Of a stretch of DNA of 64,000 nucleotides, positions 54,152 to 62,002 are shown in pieces (the first letter of the stretch is position 1; every line of letters begins with the position of its first letter). The position numbers were made by a program, and so were the translations under genes. Below the pieces are notes generated by a model. That model was not told the DNA's origin. It searched no databases and was given only the letters and a program-made list of their open reading frames with translations. The stretch is from Mesorhizobium prunaredense. Lineage in GTDB: Bacteria; Pseudomonadota; Alphaproteobacteria; Rhizobiales; Rhizobiaceae. Location of the stretch: contig NZ_FTPD01000015.1 of assembly GCF_900156895.1 (NCBI RefSeq), positions 62,001 through 126,000 of the forward strand, in the 5' to 3' direction.

Positions 54152-54721
54152 GTGAGCAATCGTCTCAAATTGACAGCGGCGCTGGCGGCCGTGCTGATTT
54201 CCATAGCGGCGGGCAGCGCTTCCGCCGAAACCGCGCGCATATTCTGGAAGGACCTGCGCCCGGCGACCCAGCCCGCTGCCGAAAGTGTCGGATTGCCGAT
54301 GGTCGCGGCAAAAATGCCTGACCGTGGCGAGACGCTGTCTGTCAATTTGCGAGACAAGGCCGTCCAACTCGCGGGGTACGCGCTGCCGCTCGATCGGGAC
54401 GGCGATCTCGTCTATCAGTTCCTGCTGGTACCGTGGACAGGGGCGTGCAGCCACATGCCGACGCCGCCGCCCAATCAGATCGTCCTCGTCACGCCCGCCC
54501 GCCCCTACAGGATGTCGCAAGCCTATCAGCCGGTTGCCGTGACCGGCGCCCTGGAGCCGGGCATGGAGAAAAGTCAGCTCTTCATCCTCGACGGTGTCAG
54601 CGTGATCCAGTCGGGTTATACCGTGCGCAAGGCGGAGGTGACGGATGTCGATCGCGTGCCCGACACGATCACGCTACCGGCAAACTCGCCGTGGAGTTTC
54701 CTCAACAAAAAGAAGAACTAA
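54152..54721 (+). CDS. DUF3299 domain-containing exported protein
   Basis: A 189-residue protein with signal peptide (AAGSASAETA, about residue 25). The DUF3299 core shows VQLAGYALPLDRDG, FLLVPWTGACSHMPTPPPNQ with the conserved Cys-x-His, and AVTGALEPGMEKSQL. These periplasmic proteins often accompany transport operons, e.g. of metals or lipoproteins, but function is unknown. Start GTG at 54152, preceded by GGAGAGCACACG. 47 bases after the GNAT gene. Confidence 0.88.
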   Translation: MSNRLKLTAALAAVLISIAAGSASAETARIFWKDLRPATQPAAESVGLPMVAAKMPDRGETLSVNLRDKAVQLAGYALPLDRDGDLVYQFLLVPWTGACSHMPTPPPNQIVLVTPARPYRMSQAYQPVAVTGALEPGMEKSQLFILDGVSVIQSGYTVRKAEVTDVDRVPDTITLPANSPWSFLNKKKN

Positions 54722-54732
54722 CCAAAAACTCC

Positions 54733-55224
54733 TCAGGCAGCGTTGGCGCCCGATTCCTTGTCCAGAACCATGTAGTCGAGCGGCATTTCGGTCGTGTATT
54801 TGATCTGCTCCATGGCAAACGACGACGAGACGTCGCGGATCTCGATCTTGGCGATCAGCCGCTTGTAGAAGGCGTCGTAAGCAGCGATGTCGGGCACCAC
54901 CACCCGCAAGAGATAGTCGACGTCGCCGCTCATCCGGTAGAACTCGACCACTTCCGGAAATTCCTGGATGACCTCCGAAAAGCGCCGCAGCCACTCATGG
55001 CTGTGCGAATTGGTGCGGATCGACACGAACACGGTGACGCGCACATTGACCTTTTCATGATCGAGGATGGCGACGCGCCGCTTGATGACGCCTTCCTCCT
55101 CGAGCTTCTGGATGCGCCGCCAGCAGGGCGTGGTCGACAGTCCGACTTTCTTGGCGACATCGGCGACCGCGAGTGTCGCGTCCTCCTGCAAGAGGCGGAG
55201 GATTTTTCTGTCAAGGCGGTCCAT
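54733..55224 (-). CDS. Lrp/AsnC family transcriptional regulator
   Basis: A 163-residue regulator with the N-terminal helix-turn-helix LDRKILRLLQEDATLAVADV then STTPCWRRIQKLEEEGVI, and the C-terminal RAM ligand domain (VEFYRMSGDVDYLLRVVVPD, IRDVSSSFAMEQIKYTTEMP). Lrp/AsnC dimers or octamers respond to amino acids and control their metabolism and transport. It ends 11 bases after the convergent DUF3299 gene. Targets unknown; the nearby amino-acid ABC operon is a guess. Confidence 0.93.
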   Translation of the reverse strand: MDRLDRKILRLLQEDATLAVADVAKKVGLSTTPCWRRIQKLEEEGVIKRRVAILDHEKVNVRVTVFVSIRTNSHSHEWLRRFSEVIQEFPEVVEFYRMSGDVDYLLRVVVPDIAAYDAFYKRLIAKIEIRDVSSSFAMEQIKYTTEMPLDYMVLDKESGANAA

Positions 55225-55342
55225 TTGGGTGCTCCCACGGGTAGATCAGGAATAGATTGGCTATAGTCCTTCTTATTTGGGCCATTCACAAGAAAGAAAT
55301 TCTGTCAGATGGGGCAAAAGCGAGTGATTTCTTGCTTACGCT

Positions 55343-55960
55343 TCAGCCGAGGCGATAGCGGATTTCCGATCTCAGAAACGGCAGCAAATCCATTTCAAAC
55401 CACGGATTGCGCTTCAGCCAGCCGGTGTTGCGCCACGACGGATGCGGTAGCGGCAGCACTTTCGGGGTGGTGGTTGCATTCCAGATGGTGCGCCAATCCA
55501 TCACCGTCTCCGTCAGCGAGGGCCGGCGCGCGGCTCCCATGTGCCAGGATTGCGCATAGAGGCCGATCGTCAGCACCAGGTCGATATGTGACATCAGCGC
55601 CATCAGCGGCGCACGCCAGGCCGCTGCACATTCGCGGCGCGGAGGCAGGTCACCGCCCTTGGCATCCTGGCCGGGAAAGCAAAAGCCCATCGGCACGATG
55701 GCGAATTTGGTAGTGTCGTAGAATTCTTCGCTGCTGACCCCGAGCCAGTTCCGCAACCGATCGCCGGAGGCGTCGGTGAACGGCATGCCTGACATATGCA
55801 CCTTGGTGCCCGGTGCCTGGCTGGCAATCAGGATACGGGCGCTCGAAGACGGCCTGAGCACCGGGCGCGGCTCGTGAGGCAACGGCCGGCCGACCGGGTT
55901 TTCGACGCAGATTCGGCAGGCGCGTACCCTCGCCGCGAAGTTTTCCAGCTCTTCGCTCAT
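55343..55960 (-). CDS. Uracil-DNA glycosylase family protein
   Basis: A 205-residue protein of the UDG-like fold. The start FAARVRACRICVENPVGRPL resembles family 4/5 UDGs with a Cys pair, but only one CxxC is seen, so a full 4Fe-4S set (four Cys) is not evident. Motif 1 is ILIASQAPGTKVHMSGMPFT and motif 2 is VLPLPHPSWRNTGW. Function is likely base excision or a related hydrolysis; substrate unknown. On the minus strand downstream of the GST gene (15 bases), so probably co-transcribed. Confidence 0.85.
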   Translation of the reverse strand: MSEELENFAARVRACRICVENPVGRPLPHEPRPVLRPSSSARILIASQAPGTKVHMSGMPFTDASGDRLRNWLGVSSEEFYDTTKFAIVPMGFCFPGQDAKGGDLPPRRECAAAWRAPLMALMSHIDLVLTIGLYAQSWHMGAARRPSLTETVMDWRTIWNATTTPKVLPLPHPSWRNTGWLKRNPWFEMDLLPFLRSEIRYRLG

Positions 55961-55975
55961 GCCTGGGGCTCATCC

Positions 55976-56587
55976 TCAGGCGGCGGCGCTCGGCCGGCTG
56001 GAGATCGCCTGATGCCAGCGCAGCACGTTGACACAGTCTTCCGGCACTTTGATGCGCGCCGGCTTCATGAAGTCGATGGCAATCAGCCCGGTGATGTCGG
56101 CGATCGAATAGGCGTCGCCGGCGACGAATTCCCGGTTCGCCAACTCGTCGTCGAGGAGTCTCAGGAATGCAACGGCTTTCGGCTTGTTGGCCTCGCCCCA
56201 TTCGGGAATTTGCGGAATCTCCCATTCCTTCATCGCCGGATGGACATGTCGGAACGCAGCGCTGACGCAATTGAGCAAGTTGAGCTCCATCCGTCTTTGC
56301 CACATCTCGACCAGCGCTTTGCCGAGCGCGCCGTGGCCGAACAACGCCGGTTCCGGGTGCAACTCCTCGAAATAGCGGCAGATGGCGACGGATTCGGTGA
56401 TGACGGTGCCGTCGTCGAGTTCGAGCACCGGCAGACGCTGCAGCGGGTTGCGCGAACTGACCGGCTGCTCCCTGTGCTCCAGCGCGCCCATGTCGACGGG
56501 CACCAGCGGAACCTCAAGCCCCTTCTCGGCGAGGAAGACGCGAACCCGCCGTGGATTTGGCGCCCGGCCGCCGTCGAAGAGTTTCAT
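55976..56587 (-). CDS. Glutathione S-transferase
   Basis: A 203-residue GST with thioredoxin-like N-terminal domain (MKLFDGGRAPNPRRVRVFLA, LQRLPVLELDDGTVITESVA with the cis-Pro and Glu-Ser glutathione contacts) and an all-helical C-terminal domain (FVAGDAYSIADITGLIAID). Cytosolic conjugation or detoxification enzyme, substrate unknown. The ATG at 56587 is fixed by AAGGAGGAATGGG upstream; the frame extends beyond without similarity. Confidence 0.92.
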   Translation of the reverse strand: MKLFDGGRAPNPRRVRVFLAEKGLEVPLVPVDMGALEHREQPVSSRNPLQRLPVLELDDGTVITESVAICRYFEELHPEPALFGHGALGKALVEMWQRRMELNLLNCVSAAFRHVHPAMKEWEIPQIPEWGEANKPKAVAFLRLLDDELANREFVAGDAYSIADITGLIAIDFMKPARIKVPEDCVNVLRWHQAISSRPSAAA

Positions 56588-56726
56588 CCCATTCCTCCTT
56601 TCGCCTCGGCCCGACGACCGGAATCGATTGCCGGACAGCACGACGCGAAGAAAAAAATCTTAGCGCATGGCTTGTGTCGTCCGACTGGACGCACGTCGCT
56701 CTGTTGCAACACTATAGGGTTGACCA

Positions 56727-57350
56727 TCACCAGAAGCGAAAAATTTCTCGCAAGCCATCGCCGATCGAAGCCAAACGGCCGTGCTTTCTTTCGACCACTT
56801 CGTGATCGTGGCTCTCGCGCCAATCGTGCGGCTCGTCGAAAGTGCCGGCCCAGATGCCAGCCTTGCCTGATCGGGCAGCGGCCTCCTCGGTTTCGAAATC
56901 GCCATAGGCAACTGCCCAGCCGGCCTCGACCTGGGCGCGGTTGAGATCCTTGCCGCCGGCGTTGCAATCGCCGAGCAGCCGGCGGTATCGATCGCGCTGC
57001 CAGCCGGTGCAGGAGACGGGTTCGCCTGATATCAGACGTACCAGCGACTGCCGCGCCAGCTTGCCGCAGGGATAGTCGGCGCCGTCCTTGCGGCAGATTT
57101 GCGAATATTCTGGCGCATCGATGCCGCGCATGCGGATGCGCTCGGTACCGAGCGTGATCGTATCGCCGTCATTGACGACGGCGGCCCCTTCGGTCTTGCG
57201 CGTCTCGATCCGATCAAGGCGCGCCGCCAGAAGAATCAGCAGACCGAGGACAAGCACGGCCAGTGCGTAGTCCACCAGCCGGCGCCAAAGGCTTCGCGGC
57301 CGCGGCGGGACGTATCGCTGTCCCGGCCGCCGCGACCACGAACGGCTCAT
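56727..57350 (-). CDS. Membrane-anchored thermonuclease (SNase) family protein
   Basis: A 207-residue protein with a basic N-terminus, one membrane helix near residues 29-45 (VLVLGLLILLAARL) and a staphylococcal nuclease-like domain: NDGDTITLGTERIRMRGIDA with Asp and Arg of the active site, CGKLARQSLVRLISG, DRYRRLLGDCNAGGKDLN. It probably faces the periplasm and cuts DNA or RNA. Divergent from the histidine kinase gene. Confidence 0.9.
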   Translation of the reverse strand: MSRSWSRRPGQRYVPPRPRSLWRRLVDYALAVLVLGLLILLAARLDRIETRKTEGAAVVNDGDTITLGTERIRMRGIDAPEYSQICRKDGADYPCGKLARQSLVRLISGEPVSCTGWQRDRYRRLLGDCNAGGKDLNRAQVEAGWAVAYGDFETEEAAARSGKAGIWAGTFDEPHDWRESHDHEVVERKHGRLASIGDGLREIFRFW

Positions 57351-57425
57351 ATGGCAAACCGTTGGTTAATCATTCGAACGTAGCTTAACAATTTGAAACC
57401 GCTGCCCGCATAAATTGAAGTCTCC

Positions 57426-58946
57426 ATGCCCTCGCAACGTTCGACCACAGCGGACAAGTTTATTGTGGACCGCCGAAAACCCCATCGCAACAGCGATGTG
57501 GCGCGCGCGGTGCGCAAGACGCGCGACCGTCTTTCGCAGCAGGCCGGAAATCCTGATTTCGACCGCGAGCTGTTGAAACTCCACGCCCGTGCGATGATAG
57601 GCGGCGCGATCATAGTTCCGCTTCTCGTCCTGGCGACCGCCGCGACCGGTCTGTTTGCTGGCGTCGGTAAGGCAATTGGCGTCTGGGCGCCTCTTATACT
57701 CATCTGCTACACCATCGTCGTGTTCATGGCGAGGCGCGTCGACAGAACGGAAGCTGCCGAGCTCAACCCGCTGCAAACGCACCGTGATTTCCTGATAGGC
57801 CATTTCCTTTGCGGCCTGGGCTGGGCCTGGTTTGCCTGGCTCGGTTGCGACGCTTGCCAGGTCGACCAGTTCCAGTTGATCAAGGCGGTGGTGCTGCTGC
57901 TTGCCATGGCAGCGACCGCGATCACAGCGTCATCGTTGCGCGGTGCGTTGCTGGCGACTTTCGCCGTTCCGGTGGCCGCCTATGCCTATGCCGGCGCCAG
58001 GCAGTGGATGCCGGTCGAATTGATCATGGCCGGGCTGCTGATTGTCTCGCTGCCCTTCTTCGCCTATGTGGCGCGCCGCCTCAATCGCTCGTCCTTGATG
58101 CTGCTCTCGTTCCGCTCCGAAAAGGACGCGCTGATTGCCGAATTGGACACGGCGAAATCGATGTCGGACGAAGCGCGCCGACGGGCGGAGGACGCCAATC
58201 TGGCAAAGTCGCGTTTTTTGGCCTCGATGAGCCATGAGTTGCGGACGCCGCTCAACGCCATTCTCGGTTTTTCCGAGGTGATGGCGAACGAGGTGCTCGG
58301 ACCGATGAGCAACCCGACCTATCGCGACTATGCTCGCGACGTCCATGACTCTGGCCAGCACCTGCTCGACCTGATCAACGAAATCCTCGACTTGTCGCGC
58401 ATCGAAGCGGGCCGCTACCAGCTCAACGAAGAGCCGATGATGCTGCTTTCCGTCGTCGAGGATTGCTGTCACATGATGGAGCTGAAGGCGCGCAACAAGG
58501 ACATCCGTATCGTCCAGGATTTCGAACACGCCTTGCCGCGCCTGTTCGCCGACGAACGCGCGGTGCGACAGATCGCGCTCAATCTTTTGTCGAACGCAAT
58601 CAAGTTCACCGGAACAGGCGGCGAGATCCGCGTGCGTGTTGGCTGGACGGCGGGCGGCGGCCAATACTTCTCCGTCAAAGACAATGGGCCCGGCATTCCG
58701 GAAGACGAGATTCCGGTCGTGCTGTCCGCCTTCGGCCAGGGTTCCATCGCCATCAAGAGCGCCGAGCAAGGCACCGGACTTGGCCTGCCGATCGTCCAAA
58801 GCCTGCTCGCCATGCATGGCGGCGAGTTCGAACTCCATTCCAAACTGCGCGAAGGCACCGAGGCGATCGCCATCTTTCCGTTGAGCCGGGTGATGGAGGA
58901 ATTGCCGGCGCTGCCGACCAGGGCCGTTGCCGCGCGCCGGCGATAG
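57426..58946 (+). CDS. Membrane sensor histidine kinase (PdhS/PleC-like)
   Basis: A 506-residue kinase with about six hydrophobic helices (residues about 55-225), a coiled linker (LDTAKSMSDEARRRAEDANL), the HisKA domain with phospho-acceptor His270 in SMSHELRTPLNAILGFSEVM, and an HATPase domain with N box NLLSNAIKFT, G1 DNGPGIPEDEI and G2 GTGLGLPIV. The HisKA sequence resembles the alphaproteobacterial PleC/DivJ/PdhS group that acts on DivK, but no cognate regulator is adjacent. Signal unknown. Confidence 0.92.
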   Translation: MPSQRSTTADKFIVDRRKPHRNSDVARAVRKTRDRLSQQAGNPDFDRELLKLHARAMIGGAIIVPLLVLATAATGLFAGVGKAIGVWAPLILICYTIVVFMARRVDRTEAAELNPLQTHRDFLIGHFLCGLGWAWFAWLGCDACQVDQFQLIKAVVLLLAMAATAITASSLRGALLATFAVPVAAYAYAGARQWMPVELIMAGLLIVSLPFFAYVARRLNRSSLMLLSFRSEKDALIAELDTAKSMSDEARRRAEDANLAKSRFLASMSHELRTPLNAILGFSEVMANEVLGPMSNPTYRDYARDVHDSGQHLLDLINEILDLSRIEAGRYQLNEEPMMLLSVVEDCCHMMELKARNKDIRIVQDFEHALPRLFADERAVRQIALNLLSNAIKFTGTGGEIRVRVGWTAGGGQYFSVKDNGPGIPEDEIPVVLSAFGQGSIAIKSAEQGTGLGLPIVQSLLAMHGGEFELHSKLREGTEAIAIFPLSRVMEELPALPTRAVAARRR

Positions 58947-58954
58947 ACGCTTAA

Positions 58955-59057
58955 TGCATGTCGCGCAAAAGTGTGCAGCGGTTTTGCGATAACGACATGC
59001 GTAAAAACAACAACCTAAAGCGCGTCGCATGAGGCGGGTCGAACGCGACGCGCTTTA
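58955..59057. repeat. Dispersed double-hairpin repeat, copy 2
   Basis: Shares its blocks with the element at 25667-25804. First hairpin: GCATGTCG plus CGCAAAA (58956-58970) pair with TTTTGCG (58982-58988) and CGACATGC (58993-59000). Second hairpin: TAAAGCGCGTCGC (59016-59028) and its complement (59045-59057), a 13-base perfect stem. It lies between the convergent kinase and cobT genes and overlaps the cobT stop region by three bases, so it may act as a shared terminator. Confidence 0.85.
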
Positions 59058-60050
59058 ATGAAGCGCCGCTGCCATGCCCGAGGCGGTGAGCGCAGCGGCT
59101 TTGACCAGACCTGCCGCAAGTGCCGCCCCTGCCCCCTCGCCGTGGCTGACGCCGAGATCAAGCAGCGGGCGCAAGCCGAGCCGCTCGGCGGCCCGAGCAT
59201 GCGCAGGCTCTGGCGACAGGCTGGCAAGCAGGCAATGGTCGAGCGCAGTGGCATCGGCGGCATGCAGCGCCGCCGCAGCGGCGGTCGCCACCAATCCATC
59301 GAGCAGGACGGGGATCTTCTGCGTCCGGGCGGCGAGGATGGCGCCGGCAATCGCTGCGAACTCACGGCCGCCAACCCGGCGCAACGCTTCCAGCGGGTCC
59401 CTGAGACCGGTGCCGTGGAAGGCTAGCGCGGCATCGACCACTTCCGCCTTGCGCACCCGCATCGATGCATCGGCGCCCGATCCGGATCCGACCCAATCGG
59501 CGCCCTTGCCGCCAAACAGTGCGGCAAACAAAGTCGCTGCAACGGTGGAATTGCCGACGCCGAGGTCGCCAAGGCAAAGCAGATCGGTGCCGCCGGCGAT
59601 CGCCTCCATGCCGAAGGCCATGGTGGCGGCGCAGCCGCGCTCGTCAAGTGCTGCGTCCTCGGTGATGTCGGCGGTCGGAATGTGCAGCGCTAGATCGAAC
59701 ACTTTCAGCCCGAGATCATTGGCGATGCAGATCTGGTTGACCGCCGCACCCCCGGCCGCGCAAAGCTCGACGGCGTTCGCCGTGGCAGCGACAGGCCGTG
59801 GCGAAATGCCGTGGCGAGCGACGCCGTGATTGCCGGCGAAGATCGCCACCAGGGGCCGGTTCACTGCCGGCGGCGCACGGCCGCTCCAGGCAGCGAGCCA
59901 CGCGGCGATGTCCTCGATGCGGCCGAGCGAACCTTTGGGTTTGTCGACTTTGGCAAACAGCGCACGTACGCGGGCTTCGGCTGCCGTGTCGGCCGGCGGC
60001 AGGGTCGCCAGAAGATTGCGAAAATCGTCGAAGGGCAGCGCGCTGGTCAT
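59055..60050 (-). CDS. cobT: Nicotinate-nucleotide-dimethylbenzimidazole phosphoribosyltransferase
   Basis: A 331-residue enzyme that makes alpha-ribazole phosphate, the lower ligand precursor of cobalamin. Family features: KPKGSLGRIEDIAAWLAAW, FAGNHGVARHGISPRPVAAT, LGVGNSTVAATLFAALFGG, and the catalytic Glu in LGVSHGEGAGAAL near the C-terminus. ATG at 60050 (MTSALPFDDF) is chosen; the frame extends upstream without similarity. No other cobalamin genes are adjacent in the window, and no clear cobalamin riboswitch was recognised upstream. Confidence 0.95.
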   Translation of the reverse strand: MTSALPFDDFRNLLATLPPADTAAEARVRALFAKVDKPKGSLGRIEDIAAWLAAWSGRAPPAVNRPLVAIFAGNHGVARHGISPRPVAATANAVELCAAGGAAVNQICIANDLGLKVFDLALHIPTADITEDAALDERGCAATMAFGMEAIAGGTDLLCLGDLGVGNSTVAATLFAALFGGKGADWVGSGSGADASMRVRKAEVVDAALAFHGTGLRDPLEALRRVGGREFAAIAGAILAARTQKIPVLLDGLVATAAAAALHAADATALDHCLLASLSPEPAHARAAERLGLRPLLDLGVSHGEGAGAALAAGLVKAAALTASGMAAALH

Positions 60051-60231
60051 GTCGTTGGTGATCGTTCCCAGAGTTGGTGAGCGGCATAGCCGCCTTGCTC
60101 GGCCGGCACAACTGCCTGCATTGACGCGAAAGTGGTTGCCGGCGGCGCATTCCGGAGGGCTTGCATAGGCCTTGCCGTTACACCATGTGGAGGCGGGACA
60201 AGGGATTCCTTGGGAACCCTGAGAGAATATC

Positions 60232-60465
60232 ATGACGGCCATCGAATCCCCATGCATCCTGGTCTGTTCGATCGATATGAAAACCGGCTTCTGCTTCGGT
60301 TGCGGCCGCACGCGCGAGGAAATCGGCGCCTGGATCGAGATGACCCCTGAAATCCGCCGCAGCGTCATGGCCGAGCTGCCGGCCCGGCTGGAAACGGTTG
60401 AACGAAAACCGCGCCGGGAAACCCGCCGCACCCGCTTCGCGCGCGAACGCGACGCTCTCTCGTGA
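60232..60465 (+). CDS. DUF1289 domain-containing small protein
   Basis: A 77-residue protein with the family cysteine pattern SPCILVCSIDMKTGFCFGCG (four Cys) followed by TREEIGAWIEMT and a basic C-terminal tail. Predicted to bind a metal or iron-sulfur cluster; function unknown. Heads a pair with the aspartic protease gene seven bases downstream. Divergent from cobT. Confidence 0.92.
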   Translation: MTAIESPCILVCSIDMKTGFCFGCGRTREEIGAWIEMTPEIRRSVMAELPARLETVERKPRRETRRTRFARERDALS

Positions 60466-60472
60466 GCCACAT

Positions 60473-61177
60473 ATGAACCGGTTTTTCTGGCTTTTGATGA
60501 TCGCGATCGGGGCAGGCGTGATCCTGCTCATACTCAACGATTCCGCCGGCAGCACATTCGGCGTCGAGAATTACGATTTCAGCCGGCTGATCTGGCTCGG
60601 CGCATTGGTCGCACTCATCGGTGCCGGCCTGCTCAGATCAGGCAGACCCTTGGGCGCGATGGCCCGCAACCTCGGCACCTGGGCCGTCATCGTGCTCGCA
60701 CTGATCGCCGGCTACCAGTACCGTTATGAGTTGCAGGATTTCGCCAGCCGGGTAACGGCCGGCCTTGTTCCCGGCAGTCCGCTGGCATTGGGCCTTGAGG
60801 ACGGCCATGCCACGGTGACCCTGGACAAGGCCGGAAATGGCCATTTCGAAGCGCGCATCATGGTCAACGGCACGCCGGTCCGGGCCGTGGTCGATACCGG
60901 TGCCACCAGCACCGTGCTGACCGCGCAGGACGCGCAAGCGGCCGGGTTCAATCCAGCCGCTCTCAATTTCACCATACCGGTTTCCACCGCCAACGGCATG
61001 GCACGCGCCGCCGCCGTGAGAACCGACGAATTGGCGATCGGCGGGATCGTACGCAAGGACATGCCGGTCATGATCGCAGCGCCCGGCATGCTTGGCCAGA
61101 GCCTGCTCGGCATGAATTTCATCGGCTCACTGTCCGGTTTCGACGTTCGCGGCGACCGCATGATCTTGCGCGATTGA
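60473..61177 (+). CDS. Membrane-anchored retropepsin-like aspartic protease (TIGR02281 type)
   Basis: A 234-residue protein with two or three N-terminal membrane helices (residues about 4-22, 38-54 and 63-80) and a C-terminal single-copy aspartic protease domain with the active site AVVDTGATSTVLT (Asp141). Such clan AA proteins act as dimers in alphaproteobacteria; target unknown. It starts seven bases after the DUF1289 gene and is likely co-transcribed. Confidence 0.9.
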   Translation: MNRFFWLLMIAIGAGVILLILNDSAGSTFGVENYDFSRLIWLGALVALIGAGLLRSGRPLGAMARNLGTWAVIVLALIAGYQYRYELQDFASRVTAGLVPGSPLALGLEDGHATVTLDKAGNGHFEARIMVNGTPVRAVVDTGATSTVLTAQDAQAAGFNPAALNFTIPVSTANGMARAAAVRTDELAIGGIVRKDMPVMIAAPGMLGQSLLGMNFIGSLSGFDVRGDRMILRD

Positions 61178-61198
61178 ACAGTCCGGCCGCTGCGCCGC

Positions 61199-61617
61199 TC
61201 AGTGAGCGTTAAGCATCTCGACCGCTTGATCAAACCGGCCGTCCCGCTCCGCCCAGCGCAGGAAGCCCACGCGCTCCACCAGGATCTCCTTGGGCGTCGG
61301 CTCCCGGCTGAACAACGCCATCGCCTCGTCGACAAGCGCATCGAGCGGCATATATTCGTCGCGCGTCGACTGGCCAGGTGTGAGTTCAGTGCGAACCGCT
61401 GGCGGCGAAAGCTCGATCACTTCGACCTTGCCCCTGAGTTGCTCGCGCAACGACACCGTATAGGAATGGATCGCCGCCTTGGTGGCATTGTAGGTCGGCG
61501 TGCCACTCAGCGGCACGAAGGCCAGGCCTGACGAGACATTGACGATCACGGCATTTTGCCGGGTCGCCAGATGGTCGACCAGCGCGTTGGTGAGACGGAT
61601 TGGCCCCAAACTGCCCA
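61199..61617 (-). pseudogene. 5'-truncated short-chain dehydrogenase (DltE-like SDR)
   Basis: About 139 residues of the C-terminal part of an SDR enzyme: GPIRLTNALVDHLATRQNAV, then IVNVSSGLAFVPLSGTPTYN with the YNATK catalytic motif, and LREQLRGKVEVIELSPPAVR. The N-terminal NAD-binding half (TGxxxGIG) is missing and is replaced at about 61611-61618 by a Tn3-type transposase fragment. Not expected to be functional. Confidence 0.85.
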
Positions 61618-61925
61618 TCCGAGCTCGACGTCGTGCCGTCGCCCCACACTGCAGCAATCGGCAGGCGATGCTGGGCATTGATGATGGTGGCAGGCGCTGC
61701 CCTATAGGTGTCTTCGCGGACGTAGGCATCCTGCGTCCAGACGAGTTGGTCACGGGTGACGCCTTGACTGGCGGCGGCCATGCGGGACAGGCCGAGATTG
61801 GTGGCGTCCGCAAGGATAGCTGCCAATAGCGCGCTCTCGTTGGGACAGTCGGTCAGCGTAGCGAGCATCTCCGACACTTTGCAAACTCTCAATCCGGGAA
61901 ACTTCAAGGGCAAATCGTGACCCAA
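61611..61925 (-). mobile_element. Fragment of a Tn3-family transposase (TnpA)
   Basis: On the minus strand the frame reads SALLAAILADATNLGLSRMA, then TYRAAPATIINAQHRLPIAA and VWGDGTTSSSDGQ, the highly conserved catalytic-domain segment of Tn3-type transposases. Only about 85-105 residues of roughly 1000 remain. The fragment ends exactly where SDR similarity begins. No Tn3 terminal repeat was recognised nearby. Confidence 0.85.
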
Positions 61926-62002
61926 AGCCGACCAGAGCAGGACTAGGCGCCGAAGCGATACTCTTTTATCATGGAAACAGTTGCCCAGCGCCGGAAACTA
62001 CC

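Noticed and set aside
60051..60231. Possible cobalamin riboswitch upstream of cobT
   Set aside because: No recognisable B12 box or conserved core on the minus strand.
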